A DNA stretch of 64,000 nucleotides, from NCBI GenBank assembly GCA_009712635.1, contig WASS01000002.1:372001-436000 (forward strand). Reading direction: 5' to 3'. The DNA comes from Hungatella sp. Its GTDB lineage: Bacteria; Bacillota; Clostridia; Lachnospirales; Lachnospiraceae. The translations under genes and the position numbers were made by a program. Positions within the stretch are counted from its first letter, which is position 1; each line of letters opens with the position of its first letter. Shown here in pieces: positions 1 through 8,407 of the stretch. Under the pieces are notes generated by a model, which saw only the letters and a program-made list of their open reading frames with translations, searched no databases and was not told the origin of the DNA.

Positions 1-864
1 GTAGGCGTGACAAGACATGGTATGAAAGCTGGTTTTCTTGGAAAAGTATCAGATGACCAGTTCGGCGAATTTGTAGTGGATTATTTTAATGAACAGGGAA
101 TTGATACCTCCCACATTACAACATGTAAAAACGGAGAAAAACTGGGACTTACATTTACAGAGATGCTGTCCTCCAGCGAAAGCAGCATTCTGATGTATAG
201 AAACTGCATCGCTGATTTACAGCTGAGCGTGGAAGACATTGACGAAGAATACATTAAAAAGGCAAAAGCCATTTTAATTTCAGGTACTGCACTTGCCGAA
301 AGCCCATCAAGAGAAGCGGCTCTTAAGGCTGTGATGCTGGCTAAGAGAAACGATGTAAGAATTATATTTGACATTGATTACAGGGCATATAACTGGAAAA
401 ATACAGATGAGTTATCCATTTACTACTCAACTGTTGCAAAAGAAGCGGATATTATTATGGGATCAAGAGAAGAATTTGATCTGACAGAAAAGCTGATTAA
501 ACCTGGTATGACAGATGAAGAAAGTGCCGCTTTATGGCAGGGATATCATGCAGCAATCGTGGTAATCAAGCATGGTATGAAGGGGTCTACCGCATATACC
601 CGCGATGGCCAGTCATTTTCCATTAAACCGTTCCCGGTAGAGGCAAGAAAGGGCTTTGGAGGCGGAGACGGATATGGTTCCGGTTTCCTATATGGTCTGT
701 ATCAGGGCTGGGATATTATTGACTGCCTGGAGTTTGGTTCTGCAGAAGCTTCCATGATGGTAAAGAGCAATAACTGCTCAGACTCTCTTCCTACACCAGA
801 GGAAGTGCATGCATTTATAAAAGAGGAAAAGGAAAAATTCGGTGAGATGATCGCCCGTGTATAA
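1..864 (+). CDS. iolC: 5-dehydro-2-deoxygluconokinase IolC, 5' truncated by the window edge
   Basis: PfkB/ribokinase-family sugar kinase that phosphorylates 5-dehydro-2-deoxy-D-gluconate in myo-inositol catabolism. The reading frame is open from base 1 (V-G-V-T-R-H-G-M), so the true start lies upstream and only the N-terminal strand with the first PfkB signature is missing. The catalytic-base segment reads K-G-F-G-G-G-D-G-Y-G-S-G-F near bases 649-687: the Asp is kept, but the usual GAGD is GGGD. It is the first visible gene of an iol operon, 21 bases ahead of iolD. The IolC assignment rests on the PfkB fold plus the unmistakable iolDBEG neighbours; as a lone protein it could only be called a PfkB sugar kinase. 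Confidence 0.88.
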   Translation, partial: VGVTRHGMKAGFLGKVSDDQFGEFVVDYFNEQGIDTSHITTCKNGEKLGLTFTEMLSSSESSILMYRNCIADLQLSVEDIDEEYIKKAKAILISGTALAESPSREAALKAVMLAKRNDVRIIFDIDYRAYNWKNTDELSIYYSTVAKEADIIMGSREEFDLTEKLIKPGMTDEESAALWQGYHAAIVVIKHGMKGSTAYTRDGQSFSIKPFPVEARKGFGGGDGYGSGFLYGLYQGWDIIDCLEFGSAEASMMVKSNNCSDSLPTPEEVHAFIKEEKEKFGEMIARV

Positions 865-885
865 AAATATAAAGGAGAGCGGAAC

Positions 886-2817
886 ATGTCAAAAACAATA
901 AGAATGACAACAGCACAGGCACTTGTAAAGTTCCTGGATAACCAGTATGTTTCAGTGGATGGAACAGAAATTAAGTTTGTTGAAGGTTTTTTTACAATCT
1001 TCGGCCATGGAATTGCAGTTGGTCTGGGAGAGGCTCTGGACACAAATCCGGGACAGCTTCGGGTTCTTCAGGGAAGAAACGAGCAGGGGATGTGCCATAC
1101 AGCCATCGCATTTGCCAAACAGAACCAGCGCAGAAGAATTATTCCCTGTGCATCCTCAGTAGGACCTGGCGCTGCCAATATGGTGACCGCCTGTGCCACT
1201 GCTACCGTCAATAACATTCCGCTGCTGGTATTTCCTGCGGATACCTTCGCATCCAGACAGCCTGATCCGGTGCTTCAGCAGTTAGAGCAGAGCAGCAGCC
1301 TTGCAACGACTACGAATGATGCATTTAAACCGGTATGCAAGTACTGGGACAGAATTACCAGACCTGAGATGATTATGAGCGCCTTAATTAATGCCATGCG
1401 TGTGCTCACAGATCCGGCAGAGACGGGAGCCTGCTGTATTTCCCTCTGTCAGGATGTAGAGGGAGAATCCTTTGATTATCCGGAGTATTTCTTTAAGAAA
1501 CGGGTTCATAAGATTACAAGACCTGTTGCAGTGGAAGAAGAATTGGAAGAAATTGCTGAAATCATTGCAGAAGCGAAGAAACCCATCGTGATTGTAGGCG
1601 GAGGAGTTCGTTACTCAGATGCAGGAGAAGTGGTAGAACAATTCTGTGAAGAATTTAAGATTCCCTTTGGAGAGAGCCAGGCTGGAAAGAGTGCCTGCAA
1701 ATCAAGCCATCCCTACTGCCTTGGAGGAATCGGAGTGACCGGTACTTATGCCTCCAATGTCATTGCAAAGGATGCAGATGTGGTAATCGCCATTGGAACC
1801 AGACTCAGCGATTTTACCACCAGCTCCAAGTGGCTGTTTAAAAGAGATAATGTGAAATTTGTTACCATAAATAACAGCAGATTCCATGCCTATAAGATGG
1901 ATGCATCCATGGCAGTGGGAGATGCAAAAGTAACCGTAGAGGCACTGACGGAAAAGCTGAGAGAAAAACAGTATGTATCCCAGTATCGCAATGAGATCAC
2001 AGATGCAAAGAAAAAGTGGGATGAAGAGATGGTTCGCCTGGGCAGCATTGAGTATACAGGAGATGATTTTGAACCAATTATCAAAGCAAGAGATCCCAGA
2101 ACGATTCCGGAATTTGTCCGCCTGACCAATGGTAAGATCACCCAGACCGCAGCACTGGCAGCAATCAGAAGAGTGATTGATGCAGATGCTACAATCATTA
2201 CTGCAGGAGGTTCCCTCCCAAGCTGTATGCAGCGTATGTGGACCACTGACAAGCGGGGCGGATATCATGCAGAATACGGATATTCCTGTATGGGATATGA
2301 AGTGGCAGCAACTCTGGGCGTTAAATTTGCAGAGCCGGAACATGAGGTTTACTGCGTAGTCGGCGATTCCAGTTTTCAGATGCTGCACAGTGAAATTATG
2401 ACTATCATGCAGGAAAGACAGAAAGTCAATATCCTGATTTTTGATAACTGTGGCTTTGGCTGTATCAACAACCTGGAGATGAACCACGGAATTGGAAGTC
2501 TTGCAACAGAGTACCGTTATACAGACGGGAAAAAACCAACCGGCGATTTAATCCCTGTTGACTATGCAAAGGTGGGAGAAGGTTATGGATTAAAGACTTA
2601 TACCTGCCGTACCATTGCAGAACTGGAAGATGCATTAAATGATGCCAAGAGCCAGGAGAGAGCCTGCCTGTTTGACTTAAAGGTAATTCCAAAGACCATG
2701 TCCGACGGATATGAATCCTGGTGGAATGTGGGACTTGCTGATACGTCTGAAAAAACCAGCGTAAACGAAGCGTTTGGAAGAGTCATGGAAGGCAGAAACG
2801 CAGCAAGAAAGTATTAA
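886..2817 (+). CDS. iolD: 3D-(3,5/4)-trihydroxycyclohexane-1,2-dione acylhydrolase IolD
   Basis: Thiamine-diphosphate enzyme that hydrolytically opens the inositol ring of the diketone made by IolE, giving 5-deoxy-D-glucuronate. The 643 residues have the three-domain layout of the acetolactate synthase family. The N-terminal Pyr domain has the cofactor Glu in G-R-N-E-Q-G-M. The middle domain has the I-V-I-V-G-G-G-V nucleotide-fold strand. The C-terminal PP domain has the Mg/TPP motif G-D-S-S-F-Q-M followed about 25 residues later by D-N-C-G-F-G. Full length for IolD. A good AAAGGAGAGCGG site precedes the ATG. Part of iolC-D-B-E-G. Confidence 0.95.
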   Translation: MSKTIRMTTAQALVKFLDNQYVSVDGTEIKFVEGFFTIFGHGIAVGLGEALDTNPGQLRVLQGRNEQGMCHTAIAFAKQNQRRRIIPCASSVGPGAANMVTACATATVNNIPLLVFPADTFASRQPDPVLQQLEQSSSLATTTNDAFKPVCKYWDRITRPEMIMSALINAMRVLTDPAETGACCISLCQDVEGESFDYPEYFFKKRVHKITRPVAVEEELEEIAEIIAEAKKPIVIVGGGVRYSDAGEVVEQFCEEFKIPFGESQAGKSACKSSHPYCLGGIGVTGTYASNVIAKDADVVIAIGTRLSDFTTSSKWLFKRDNVKFVTINNSRFHAYKMDASMAVGDAKVTVEALTEKLREKQYVSQYRNEITDAKKKWDEEMVRLGSIEYTGDDFEPIIKARDPRTIPEFVRLTNGKITQTAALAAIRRVIDADATIITAGGSLPSCMQRMWTTDKRGGYHAEYGYSCMGYEVAATLGVKFAEPEHEVYCVVGDSSFQMLHSEIMTIMQERQKVNILIFDNCGFGCINNLEMNHGIGSLATEYRYTDGKKPTGDLIPVDYAKVGEGYGLKTYTCRTIAELEDALNDAKSQERACLFDLKVIPKTMSDGYESWWNVGLADTSEKTSVNEAFGRVMEGRNAARKY

Positions 2818-2848
2818 ACGGCCGGACATGACCGGAAAGGAAGATAAT

Positions 2849-3634
2849 ATGAGTCAGGTATTCGGATATCCGGAATTTGATGCGTCCGGAGAAAAGATTT
2901 TAACAACCTATACCAATGAGTATAAGGAAATGAACATGGACATTCGTGTTTACCGCATGAAAGCCGGGGAAACCAGAACCTTTTTAAAAGAGAAAGAGGA
3001 AACCGCTGTTCTTCTTTTAAAGGGAAAGATCGTATACCGTGGCGGTAATGTGGAACAGGAAGCCTCAAGAATTGATGTTTTTACTGAGGGACCATGGTGC
3101 CTGCATGGTTGTGCAGGAACAGAGATTTCCGTGGAAGCAAAAGAGGATTCAGAAATTTTAGTCCAGTCAGCAGAAAATAAAAGAACCTTTGGAGCAAAAC
3201 TGTATCAGCCCGAAGATGCGCCATGGAAGTATTCTTCTGTGGGCAAGTTTGGCAATGTGGCAAAACGGCGGGTGAATACGATTTTTGACATAGAGATCGC
3301 TCCTTACTCCAATATGGTTTTAGGAGAGGTATTAAATGACCGGGGGAACTGGTCCGGATATCTTCCTCACAGACATCCACAGCCGGAAACCTACTATTTC
3401 CTTTTTGACCACCCGGAAGGATTTGGCGCAAGCTTTGTAGGCGACCAGGTATTTAAAAGCACAGACGGAAGCTTTTCCGCAATTCCGGGAGGGGAGCTTC
3501 ATCCCCAGGCAGTGGCTCCGGGATACCAGATGTATACCTGTTGGATGATCCGCCATCTGGAGGGTAATCCATGGAATCAGACTGACCGCAACGAAGATGA
3601 ACGATATGTGTGGCTGCATGATGCCGAGTTTTAA
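2849..3634 (+). CDS. iolB: 5-deoxy-glucuronate isomerase IolB
   Basis: Cupin-fold isomerase that converts 5-deoxy-glucuronate to 5-dehydro-2-deoxygluconate, the substrate of IolC. The frame is open further upstream, but the ATG at 2849 (M-S-Q-V-F-G-Y-P) is preceded by GGAAAGGAAG and gives the family length of 261 residues, so I prefer it. The bicupin carries the metal-binding stretch P-H-R-H-P-Q-P-E-T-Y-Y-F and a later G-G-E-L-H-P-Q-A-V motif. It sits 31 bases after iolD and about 70 bases before iolE. Confidence 0.93.
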   Translation: MSQVFGYPEFDASGEKILTTYTNEYKEMNMDIRVYRMKAGETRTFLKEKEETAVLLLKGKIVYRGGNVEQEASRIDVFTEGPWCLHGCAGTEISVEAKEDSEILVQSAENKRTFGAKLYQPEDAPWKYSSVGKFGNVAKRRVNTIFDIEIAPYSNMVLGEVLNDRGNWSGYLPHRHPQPETYYFLFDHPEGFGASFVGDQVFKSTDGSFSAIPGGELHPQAVAPGYQMYTCWMIRHLEGNPWNQTDRNEDERYVWLHDAEF

Positions 3635-3704
3635 TTTACACAGGGGTTAATCGCCGCGAAACCAGCGGTATAAAAATATGATAAGACAGGGAAGGGAAGC
3701 AAAA

Positions 3705-4604
3705 ATGTTAAACAAGGAGAAAGTTAAATTAGGAATTGCACCAATTGCATGGACAAACGATGATCTTCCGGATTTAGGCAAGGAGAATACCTTCGAGCAG
3801 TGTGTCAGCGAAATGGCACTTGCAGGATTTACCGGTTCTGAAGTGGGTAATAAATACCCGAAAGATCCGGAGGTTTTAAAGAAGGCTCTGGAATTAAGAG
3901 GGGTTGAGATCTGCAATGCATGGTTTTCCACATTCTTAATCAGCAAGCCTTACGAAGAGACTGAGGCAGAGTTTGAGAAGCATGTAGCTTTCTTAGCAGC
4001 CATGGGCGCCAAAGTAGTTGGTGTTTCCGAGCAGAGCTACAGCACACAGGGAATTCAGGATCAGCCGGTTTTCGAAGGAAAGCATGAGATGGACGACAGA
4101 GAATGGGATCTTCTGTGCACAGGCTTAAACCGTCTTGGAAAGCTGTCCAAAGAAAAATACGGTGTGGCATTAACATTCCACCATCATATGGGAACTGTAG
4201 TTCAGTCGGCTGCAGAGACAGACCGCATGATGGAACACACAGATCCGGAATACGTAAGCCTGCTTTTTGACAGCGGCCACTTTGCTTACTGCGGAGAGAA
4301 TCCGGTTGAGATGGTAACTAAGCACATCAAACGTATTAAACATGTTCATTTAAAAGATATCCGTCCGGAAGTAGTTAAAAAGGTGAGAGAAGAGAAGATG
4401 AGCTTCTTAGCAGGTGTTCGTGCAGGCGCATTCACCATTCCAGGCGACGGTTGTGTAGAGTTTGAGCCGATCTTCAAAGTGCTGGAAGATGCAGCTTATG
4501 AGGGATATATGGTAGTGGAAGCAGAGCAGGATCCGGCTAAGGCCAATCCGTTAGAATATGCAATCCGTGCAAGAAAGTTCATTGCTGAAAAAACAGGTCT
4601 TTAA
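3705..4604 (+). CDS. iolE: myo-inosose-2 dehydratase IolE
   Basis: TIM-barrel enzyme of the xylose-isomerase/AP-endonuclease-2 superfamily that dehydrates 2-keto-myo-inositol (scyllo-inosose). Family segments visible are [14 protein letters not shown] at the N-terminus, F-H-H-H-M-G-T, L-F-D-S-G-H-F and H-V-H-L-K-D-I-R, which supply the metal ligands. The start at 3705 (M-L-N-K-E-K) is preferred over an in-frame ATG at 3678 because a GGGAAGG site lies just upstream and the resulting 299 residues match the family. Confidence 0.93.
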   Translation: MLNKEKVKLGIAPIAWTNDDLPDLGKENTFEQCVSEMALAGFTGSEVGNKYPKDPEVLKKALELRGVEICNAWFSTFLISKPYEETEAEFEKHVAFLAAMGAKVVGVSEQSYSTQGIQDQPVFEGKHEMDDREWDLLCTGLNRLGKLSKEKYGVALTFHHHMGTVVQSAAETDRMMEHTDPEYVSLLFDSGHFAYCGENPVEMVTKHIKRIKHVHLKDIRPEVVKKVREEKMSFLAGVRAGAFTIPGDGCVEFEPIFKVLEDAAYEGYMVVEAEQDPAKANPLEYAIRARKFIAEKTGL

Positions 4605-4631
4605 TTTAAAGGATAAAAGGAGAAGAATATT

Positions 4632-5645
4632 ATGGTAACCGTAGGAATTATCGGAGCAGGCAGAATCGGAAAGGTTCATACCGCAAGTATCTGCAATATC
4701 GTTAAGAACGCAACAATTAAGACAATCGCTGACCCATTTATGAACGAGGAAACAGCAAACTGGGCAAAGAGCATGGGTGTATCCAATACAACCAAGGATT
4801 ATAAAGAAATTCTGGCAGATCCGGAGATCGATGCAGTTTTAATCTGCTCCTCTACAAACACTCATTCTCCTATCTCTGTAGAAGCAATTAAGGCTGGAAA
4901 GCATGTATTCTGCGAGAAGCCAATTGATCATGATGTAGAAAAGATCAAAGAAGTAATTGATGCATTAAAGGACAGCAAGGTTAAATATCAGGTAGGCTTT
5001 AACCGCCGCTTTGACCATAACTTTGAAGCAGTTAGAAATGCAGTTGCAGCAGGAAAAATCGGCGATCCCCATATCATTAAAGTGACTTCCAGAGATCCTG
5101 AGCCACCCAGCGCAGAATATGCAGCTGTATCCGGCGGTATGTTCCTTGATATGACCATTCATGATTTTGATATGGTACGTTACCTGGCTGGATGTGATGC
5201 AGAAGAGATCTATGTACAGTCTGCAGTTTTAGTTGATCCTGCAATTGGAGAAGCTGGCGATGTAGATACTGCCGTTATCACCATAAAGATGGAGAACGGT
5301 GCAATTGCAGTAATCGATAACTCCAGAAAAGCAGCTTACGGCTATGACCAGAGAGCAGAAGTATTCGGCTCCAAGGGTATGGTTGCAACCTCCAACGACA
5401 CAGAATCCAGTGCAGTTTTAAGCACTGCTGACGGTGTGACTGGCGAGAAACCTCTTTACTTCTTCTTAGAGCGTTATATGCAGTCCTTCGCAAAAGAAGT
5501 GAACTGCTTTATCGAAGCCATTGAGAACAATACAGACACTCCTCTTGGCGTATTAGATGGTTTAAAACCGGTATTAATGGGAATCGCAGCAAAGAAATCT
5601 GTGAAAGAGCACAGACCAGTTAAAATCTCCGAAATTACAATGTAA
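4632..5645 (+). CDS. iolG: myo-inositol 2-dehydrogenase IolG
   Basis: NAD-dependent oxidoreductase of the Gfo/Idh/MocA family that performs the first step, myo-inositol to 2-keto-myo-inositol. The N-terminal Rossmann motif is G-I-I-G-A-G-R-I-G-K-V-H; next come the signature E-K-P-I and the catalytic segment G-G-M-F-L-D-M-T-I-H-D-F-D-M-V. The length of 337 is typical. AAAGGAGAAGAATATT precedes the ATG. Last gene of the operon and followed directly by a terminator. Some IolG relatives act on scyllo-inositol or other polyols, so the substrate is inferred from context. Confidence 0.93.
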   Translation: MVTVGIIGAGRIGKVHTASICNIVKNATIKTIADPFMNEETANWAKSMGVSNTTKDYKEILADPEIDAVLICSSTNTHSPISVEAIKAGKHVFCEKPIDHDVEKIKEVIDALKDSKVKYQVGFNRRFDHNFEAVRNAVAAGKIGDPHIIKVTSRDPEPPSAEYAAVSGGMFLDMTIHDFDMVRYLAGCDAEEIYVQSAVLVDPAIGEAGDVDTAVITIKMENGAIAVIDNSRKAAYGYDQRAEVFGSKGMVATSNDTESSAVLSTADGVTGEKPLYFFLERYMQSFAKEVNCFIEAIENNTDTPLGVLDGLKPVLMGIAAKKSVKEHRPVKISEITM

Positions 5646-5652
5646 GACAAAG

Positions 5653-5683
5653 GACCTGCCTCTTATCTGGCAGGTCTTTTTTT
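5653..5683 (+). terminator. intrinsic terminator of the iol operon
   Basis: An 8-bp perfect stem GACCTGCC / GGCAGGTC with an 8-base loop is followed by a run of eight T. It sits 7 bases after the iolG stop. Confidence 0.92.
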
Positions 5684-5832
5684 CAATATCCTCCGTTTGG
5701 CTTATAAAGTACAAAAAGTGCATAGTAACCAGCATATAAAAAGCAATTTCTGCGCTGACGTTTCCGTTCAAACATGTTAAATTAGTAGCATATTTTATTA
5801 GATATAGTTCATTACAGAAAAGAGGAGTTGTC

Positions 5833-6525
5833 ATGTATCAATTGGAACAGCTGGTGATTGGCTGGGTGGAGCGTTACGATCTGGTCTATCAGACCAGTTT
5901 GCTTTTACGAATTATTGTAGCCGGATTTTCGGGATATTTAATTGGATACGAACGAAAAAACCGGAATAAAGGGGCTGGAATGAGAACCCATGCCATTGTG
6001 GCTATGGGAGCTGCTCTTATGATGGTTGTATCCAAGTACGGCTTCCGGGATATTCCGAATTTTGACGGCTCCAGAATCGCCGCCCAGATTGTATCGGGAA
6101 TTGGTTTCCTGGGAGCGGGCGTCATTTTTGTAAAGAATAATTCAGTCAGCGGTCTGACTACCGCTGCCGGGATCTGGGCAACTGCAGGAGTGGGAATGGC
6201 GGTAGGAGCCGGTGCTTATTATCTGGGCTGTGGTTCTGCGTTTCTGTTGATTATGATACAGGTTCTGCTCCATGATGTCCCCTTTTTGTCCAAGGAGCCT
6301 TACCGCTGCATGCTGAAAATCAATACATCCCATTATGACGCCGTTATTACAGAGTTGTTTCATAAGCTCAATGAGGATAAGGTTAAGGTGTTGAATGTGA
6401 AGATCGGGAAATCCAAGGATGGTACCAAGATCGAACTGGATCTGCTTTATCCTGCCGGCTATGAAAAAAATGATCTGGTTATCCGCCTGTCCAATGATAA
6501 ACGGATTGATTCAGTGAACGGTTAG
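5833..6525 (+). CDS. MgtC/SapB family membrane protein
   Basis: A 230-residue protein with four or five hydrophobic segments in the first 150 residues, including the MgtC-type motifs Y-E-R-K-N-R-N-K-G-A-G-M-R-T-H and G-I-G-F-L-G-A-G-V-I-F, and a soluble C-terminal region of about 80 residues that resembles an ACT-like domain. MgtC proteins modulate membrane ATPases and magnesium or phosphate homeostasis; the role of this copy is not known. AGAGGAG precedes the ATG. It stands alone after the iol terminator. Confidence 0.88.
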   Translation: MYQLEQLVIGWVERYDLVYQTSLLLRIIVAGFSGYLIGYERKNRNKGAGMRTHAIVAMGAALMMVVSKYGFRDIPNFDGSRIAAQIVSGIGFLGAGVIFVKNNSVSGLTTAAGIWATAGVGMAVGAGAYYLGCGSAFLLIMIQVLLHDVPFLSKEPYRCMLKINTSHYDAVITELFHKLNEDKVKVLNVKIGKSKDGTKIELDLLYPAGYEKNDLVIRLSNDKRIDSVNG

Positions 6526-6647
6526 AATGAGAAAAACAAAAATTGCAATAATTATGGAAAGAAAGACAAAAATAATGTAGAAGCCTAGCGGTTAAAAGGG
6601 ATATACTCATCGGGTAAGAACATGAGAAAAAGTAAAGTGGGAAATTT

Positions 6648-7373
6648 ATGATAAAACATCTTGCTGCAGATTTACACACTCATACAGATATAAGCAGCCA
6701 TGCTTACAGTACCGTTTATGAAATCATAACGGCAGCAAAGGATTCCGGTTTAATGGCTGTAGGAATCAGCAACCACTGTCCGGCTCACCCGGATGGGGCG
6801 CCTGAAGGGCATTTTAGAAATCTCAGAGTGATACCGGAGTGGGTGGACGGTATCCGTGTATATCGTGGGGCTGAACTAAATTTCACTAATTTTGAAGGTG
6901 AAATTGATTTAAGTTCTGATACCATAATAAACCGTCTGGACTATACCATAGCCTCTTTTCATGATGATGTGATACCACCGGGAAGCGTAGAGGATCATAC
7001 AAGAGCATATCTTCATGCGGCTGAAAATCCGCTGGTGGATATTATTGGTCACAGCGGGACTGCCTGTTATGAATATGATTATGAACGGGTGATACCGGAG
7101 TTTGGAAAGAATGGCAAGGTGGTAGAAATTAATGAAGGAACCTTTCGTGTCAGGAAAAGTTCTGCAGATAATTGCCGAACCATTGCCAGATTATGTATGA
7201 AATACAGCGTTCCCGTGATTGTCAGCTCTGATGCTCATTTTTGCCGAAGTGTGGGAGTGTTTGAAGAAGCGCTATCCTTGTTAAACAGCCTGGACTTTCC
7301 GGAAGAACTAGTGGTAAATGCAGACATGAAGCAGTTGGAGTCCTGGTTTCTTCATAAACGGAGAGTGCAGTAG
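6648..7373 (+). CDS. PHP-domain phosphoesterase (YcdX-like)
   Basis: Metal-dependent PHP-superfamily hydrolase of 241 residues. Metal-ligand motifs are visible in the expected order: D-L-H-T-H-T-D at the N-terminus, I-S-N-H-C-P, F-H-D-D, I-G-H-S-G and a C-terminal S-S-D-A-H-F. The family includes phosphatases and histidinol-phosphatase-like enzymes; YcdX-type members are small-molecule phosphatases. The substrate is unknown. It precedes a sugar kinase by 63 bases and may share its transcript. Confidence 0.82.
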   Translation: MIKHLAADLHTHTDISSHAYSTVYEIITAAKDSGLMAVGISNHCPAHPDGAPEGHFRNLRVIPEWVDGIRVYRGAELNFTNFEGEIDLSSDTIINRLDYTIASFHDDVIPPGSVEDHTRAYLHAAENPLVDIIGHSGTACYEYDYERVIPEFGKNGKVVEINEGTFRVRKSSADNCRTIARLCMKYSVPVIVSSDAHFCRSVGVFEEALSLLNSLDFPEELVVNADMKQLESWFLHKRRVQ

Positions 7374-7436
7374 AGAAGAGAATGCCGGGGCGTTGTTGCG
7401 CTCCGGCAGTTGTGCGCGGAAGGGAGCGGATAGAAA

Positions 7437-8387
7437 ATGAAGTATTATATCGGAATAGATTTAGGTGGAACCAATATAGCCGCAGGTCTGGTAGGAGAAG
7501 ACGGAACACTTTTTACCCGCCTGTCTGTACCAACCAAAAGCGGAAGAAGTGCAGGGGAAATTGTTCAGGATATGGCGGACCTGGCTAAAAAGGCTGCGGA
7601 GGAAGGAAATATTGCCTGGGAAGAGATTGAAGCGGTAGGACTTGGAGTGCCGGGTACAGCCAACAAGGAGACCGGCATGGTGGAATACGCCAATAATTTG
7701 GGATTTTATGATGAGCCGGTGGTTTCCATGATGGAGAAGGCACTTCCTGGTAAAAAAATTCGTTTTGATAACGATGCCAATGCGGCTGCCTGGGGAGAAT
7801 ATATAGCTGGAAGCGGAAAAGGTGTAAGTTCTATGCTGGCGGTCACTCTGGGAACCGGTGTAGGCGGCGGAATTATTCTTGACGGAAAGCTTTTTGAGGG
7901 AATTAACTATGCAGCAGGAGAATTTGGTCATTTCACTATAGATCGAAACGGAATTCCCTGCAATTGCGGAAGAAAAGGCTGCTTTGAGGCCTATGCGTCC
8001 GCAACTGCCCTGATTTCCCAGACAAAAGAGGCGATGCTTGAAAACACACAATCCATCCTCTGGGAATTTTGCGGCGGGGAGATTGAGTGTGTGGAAGGCA
8101 AGACACTTTTTGACGGTGTCAGAAGACAGGATGAAACGGCGCTTCTGGTATTTGACCAGTACATTGAATATCTGGCAGCGGGTCTGCTGGATTTAATCAA
8201 TATATTTCAGCCGGAGTTAATCTGCATTGGCGGAGGCATCAGCAAAGCCGGGGATCTGCTGTTAGAACCATTGAAAAAGGTGATTGATCAGGGCGACTAT
8301 GCAAGAACCTCAAAACGCAGGACGAGAATTGTTCCAGCTGTGTTGGACAACGATGCAGGGCTTATCGGAGCTGCTTTATTAGACTAG
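7437..8387 (+). CDS. ROK family sugar kinase, glucokinase-like
   Basis: ATP-dependent hexokinase of the ROK family, 316 residues. The N-terminal phosphate motif is G-I-D-L-G-G-T-N-I-A-A-G. The catalytic region F-D-N-D-A-N-A-A-A-W-G-E contains the base Asp. The ROK zinc motif is C-N-C-G-R-K-G-C-F-E-A-Y. A second ATP motif is T-L-G-T-G-V-G-G-G. The length and E-A-Y-A-S-A motif fit clostridial glucokinases, but ROK kinases also act on N-acetylhexosamines. It is 20 bases ahead of the next gene, so the two are probably co-transcribed. Confidence 0.88.
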   Translation: MKYYIGIDLGGTNIAAGLVGEDGTLFTRLSVPTKSGRSAGEIVQDMADLAKKAAEEGNIAWEEIEAVGLGVPGTANKETGMVEYANNLGFYDEPVVSMMEKALPGKKIRFDNDANAAAWGEYIAGSGKGVSSMLAVTLGTGVGGGIILDGKLFEGINYAAGEFGHFTIDRNGIPCNCGRKGCFEAYASATALISQTKEAMLENTQSILWEFCGGEIECVEGKTLFDGVRRQDETALLVFDQYIEYLAAGLLDLINIFQPELICIGGGISKAGDLLLEPLKKVIDQGDYARTSKRRTRIVPAVLDNDAGLIGAALLD

Positions 8388-8407
8388 AAGAAAAGAGGAC
8401 AATAATT

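Noticed and set aside
1702-2487. Long open frame of 261 codons on the minus strand inside iolD
   Set aside because: Fully covered by the well-supported iolD gene, no ribosome site, Cys/His-rich composition typical of an antisense shadow.
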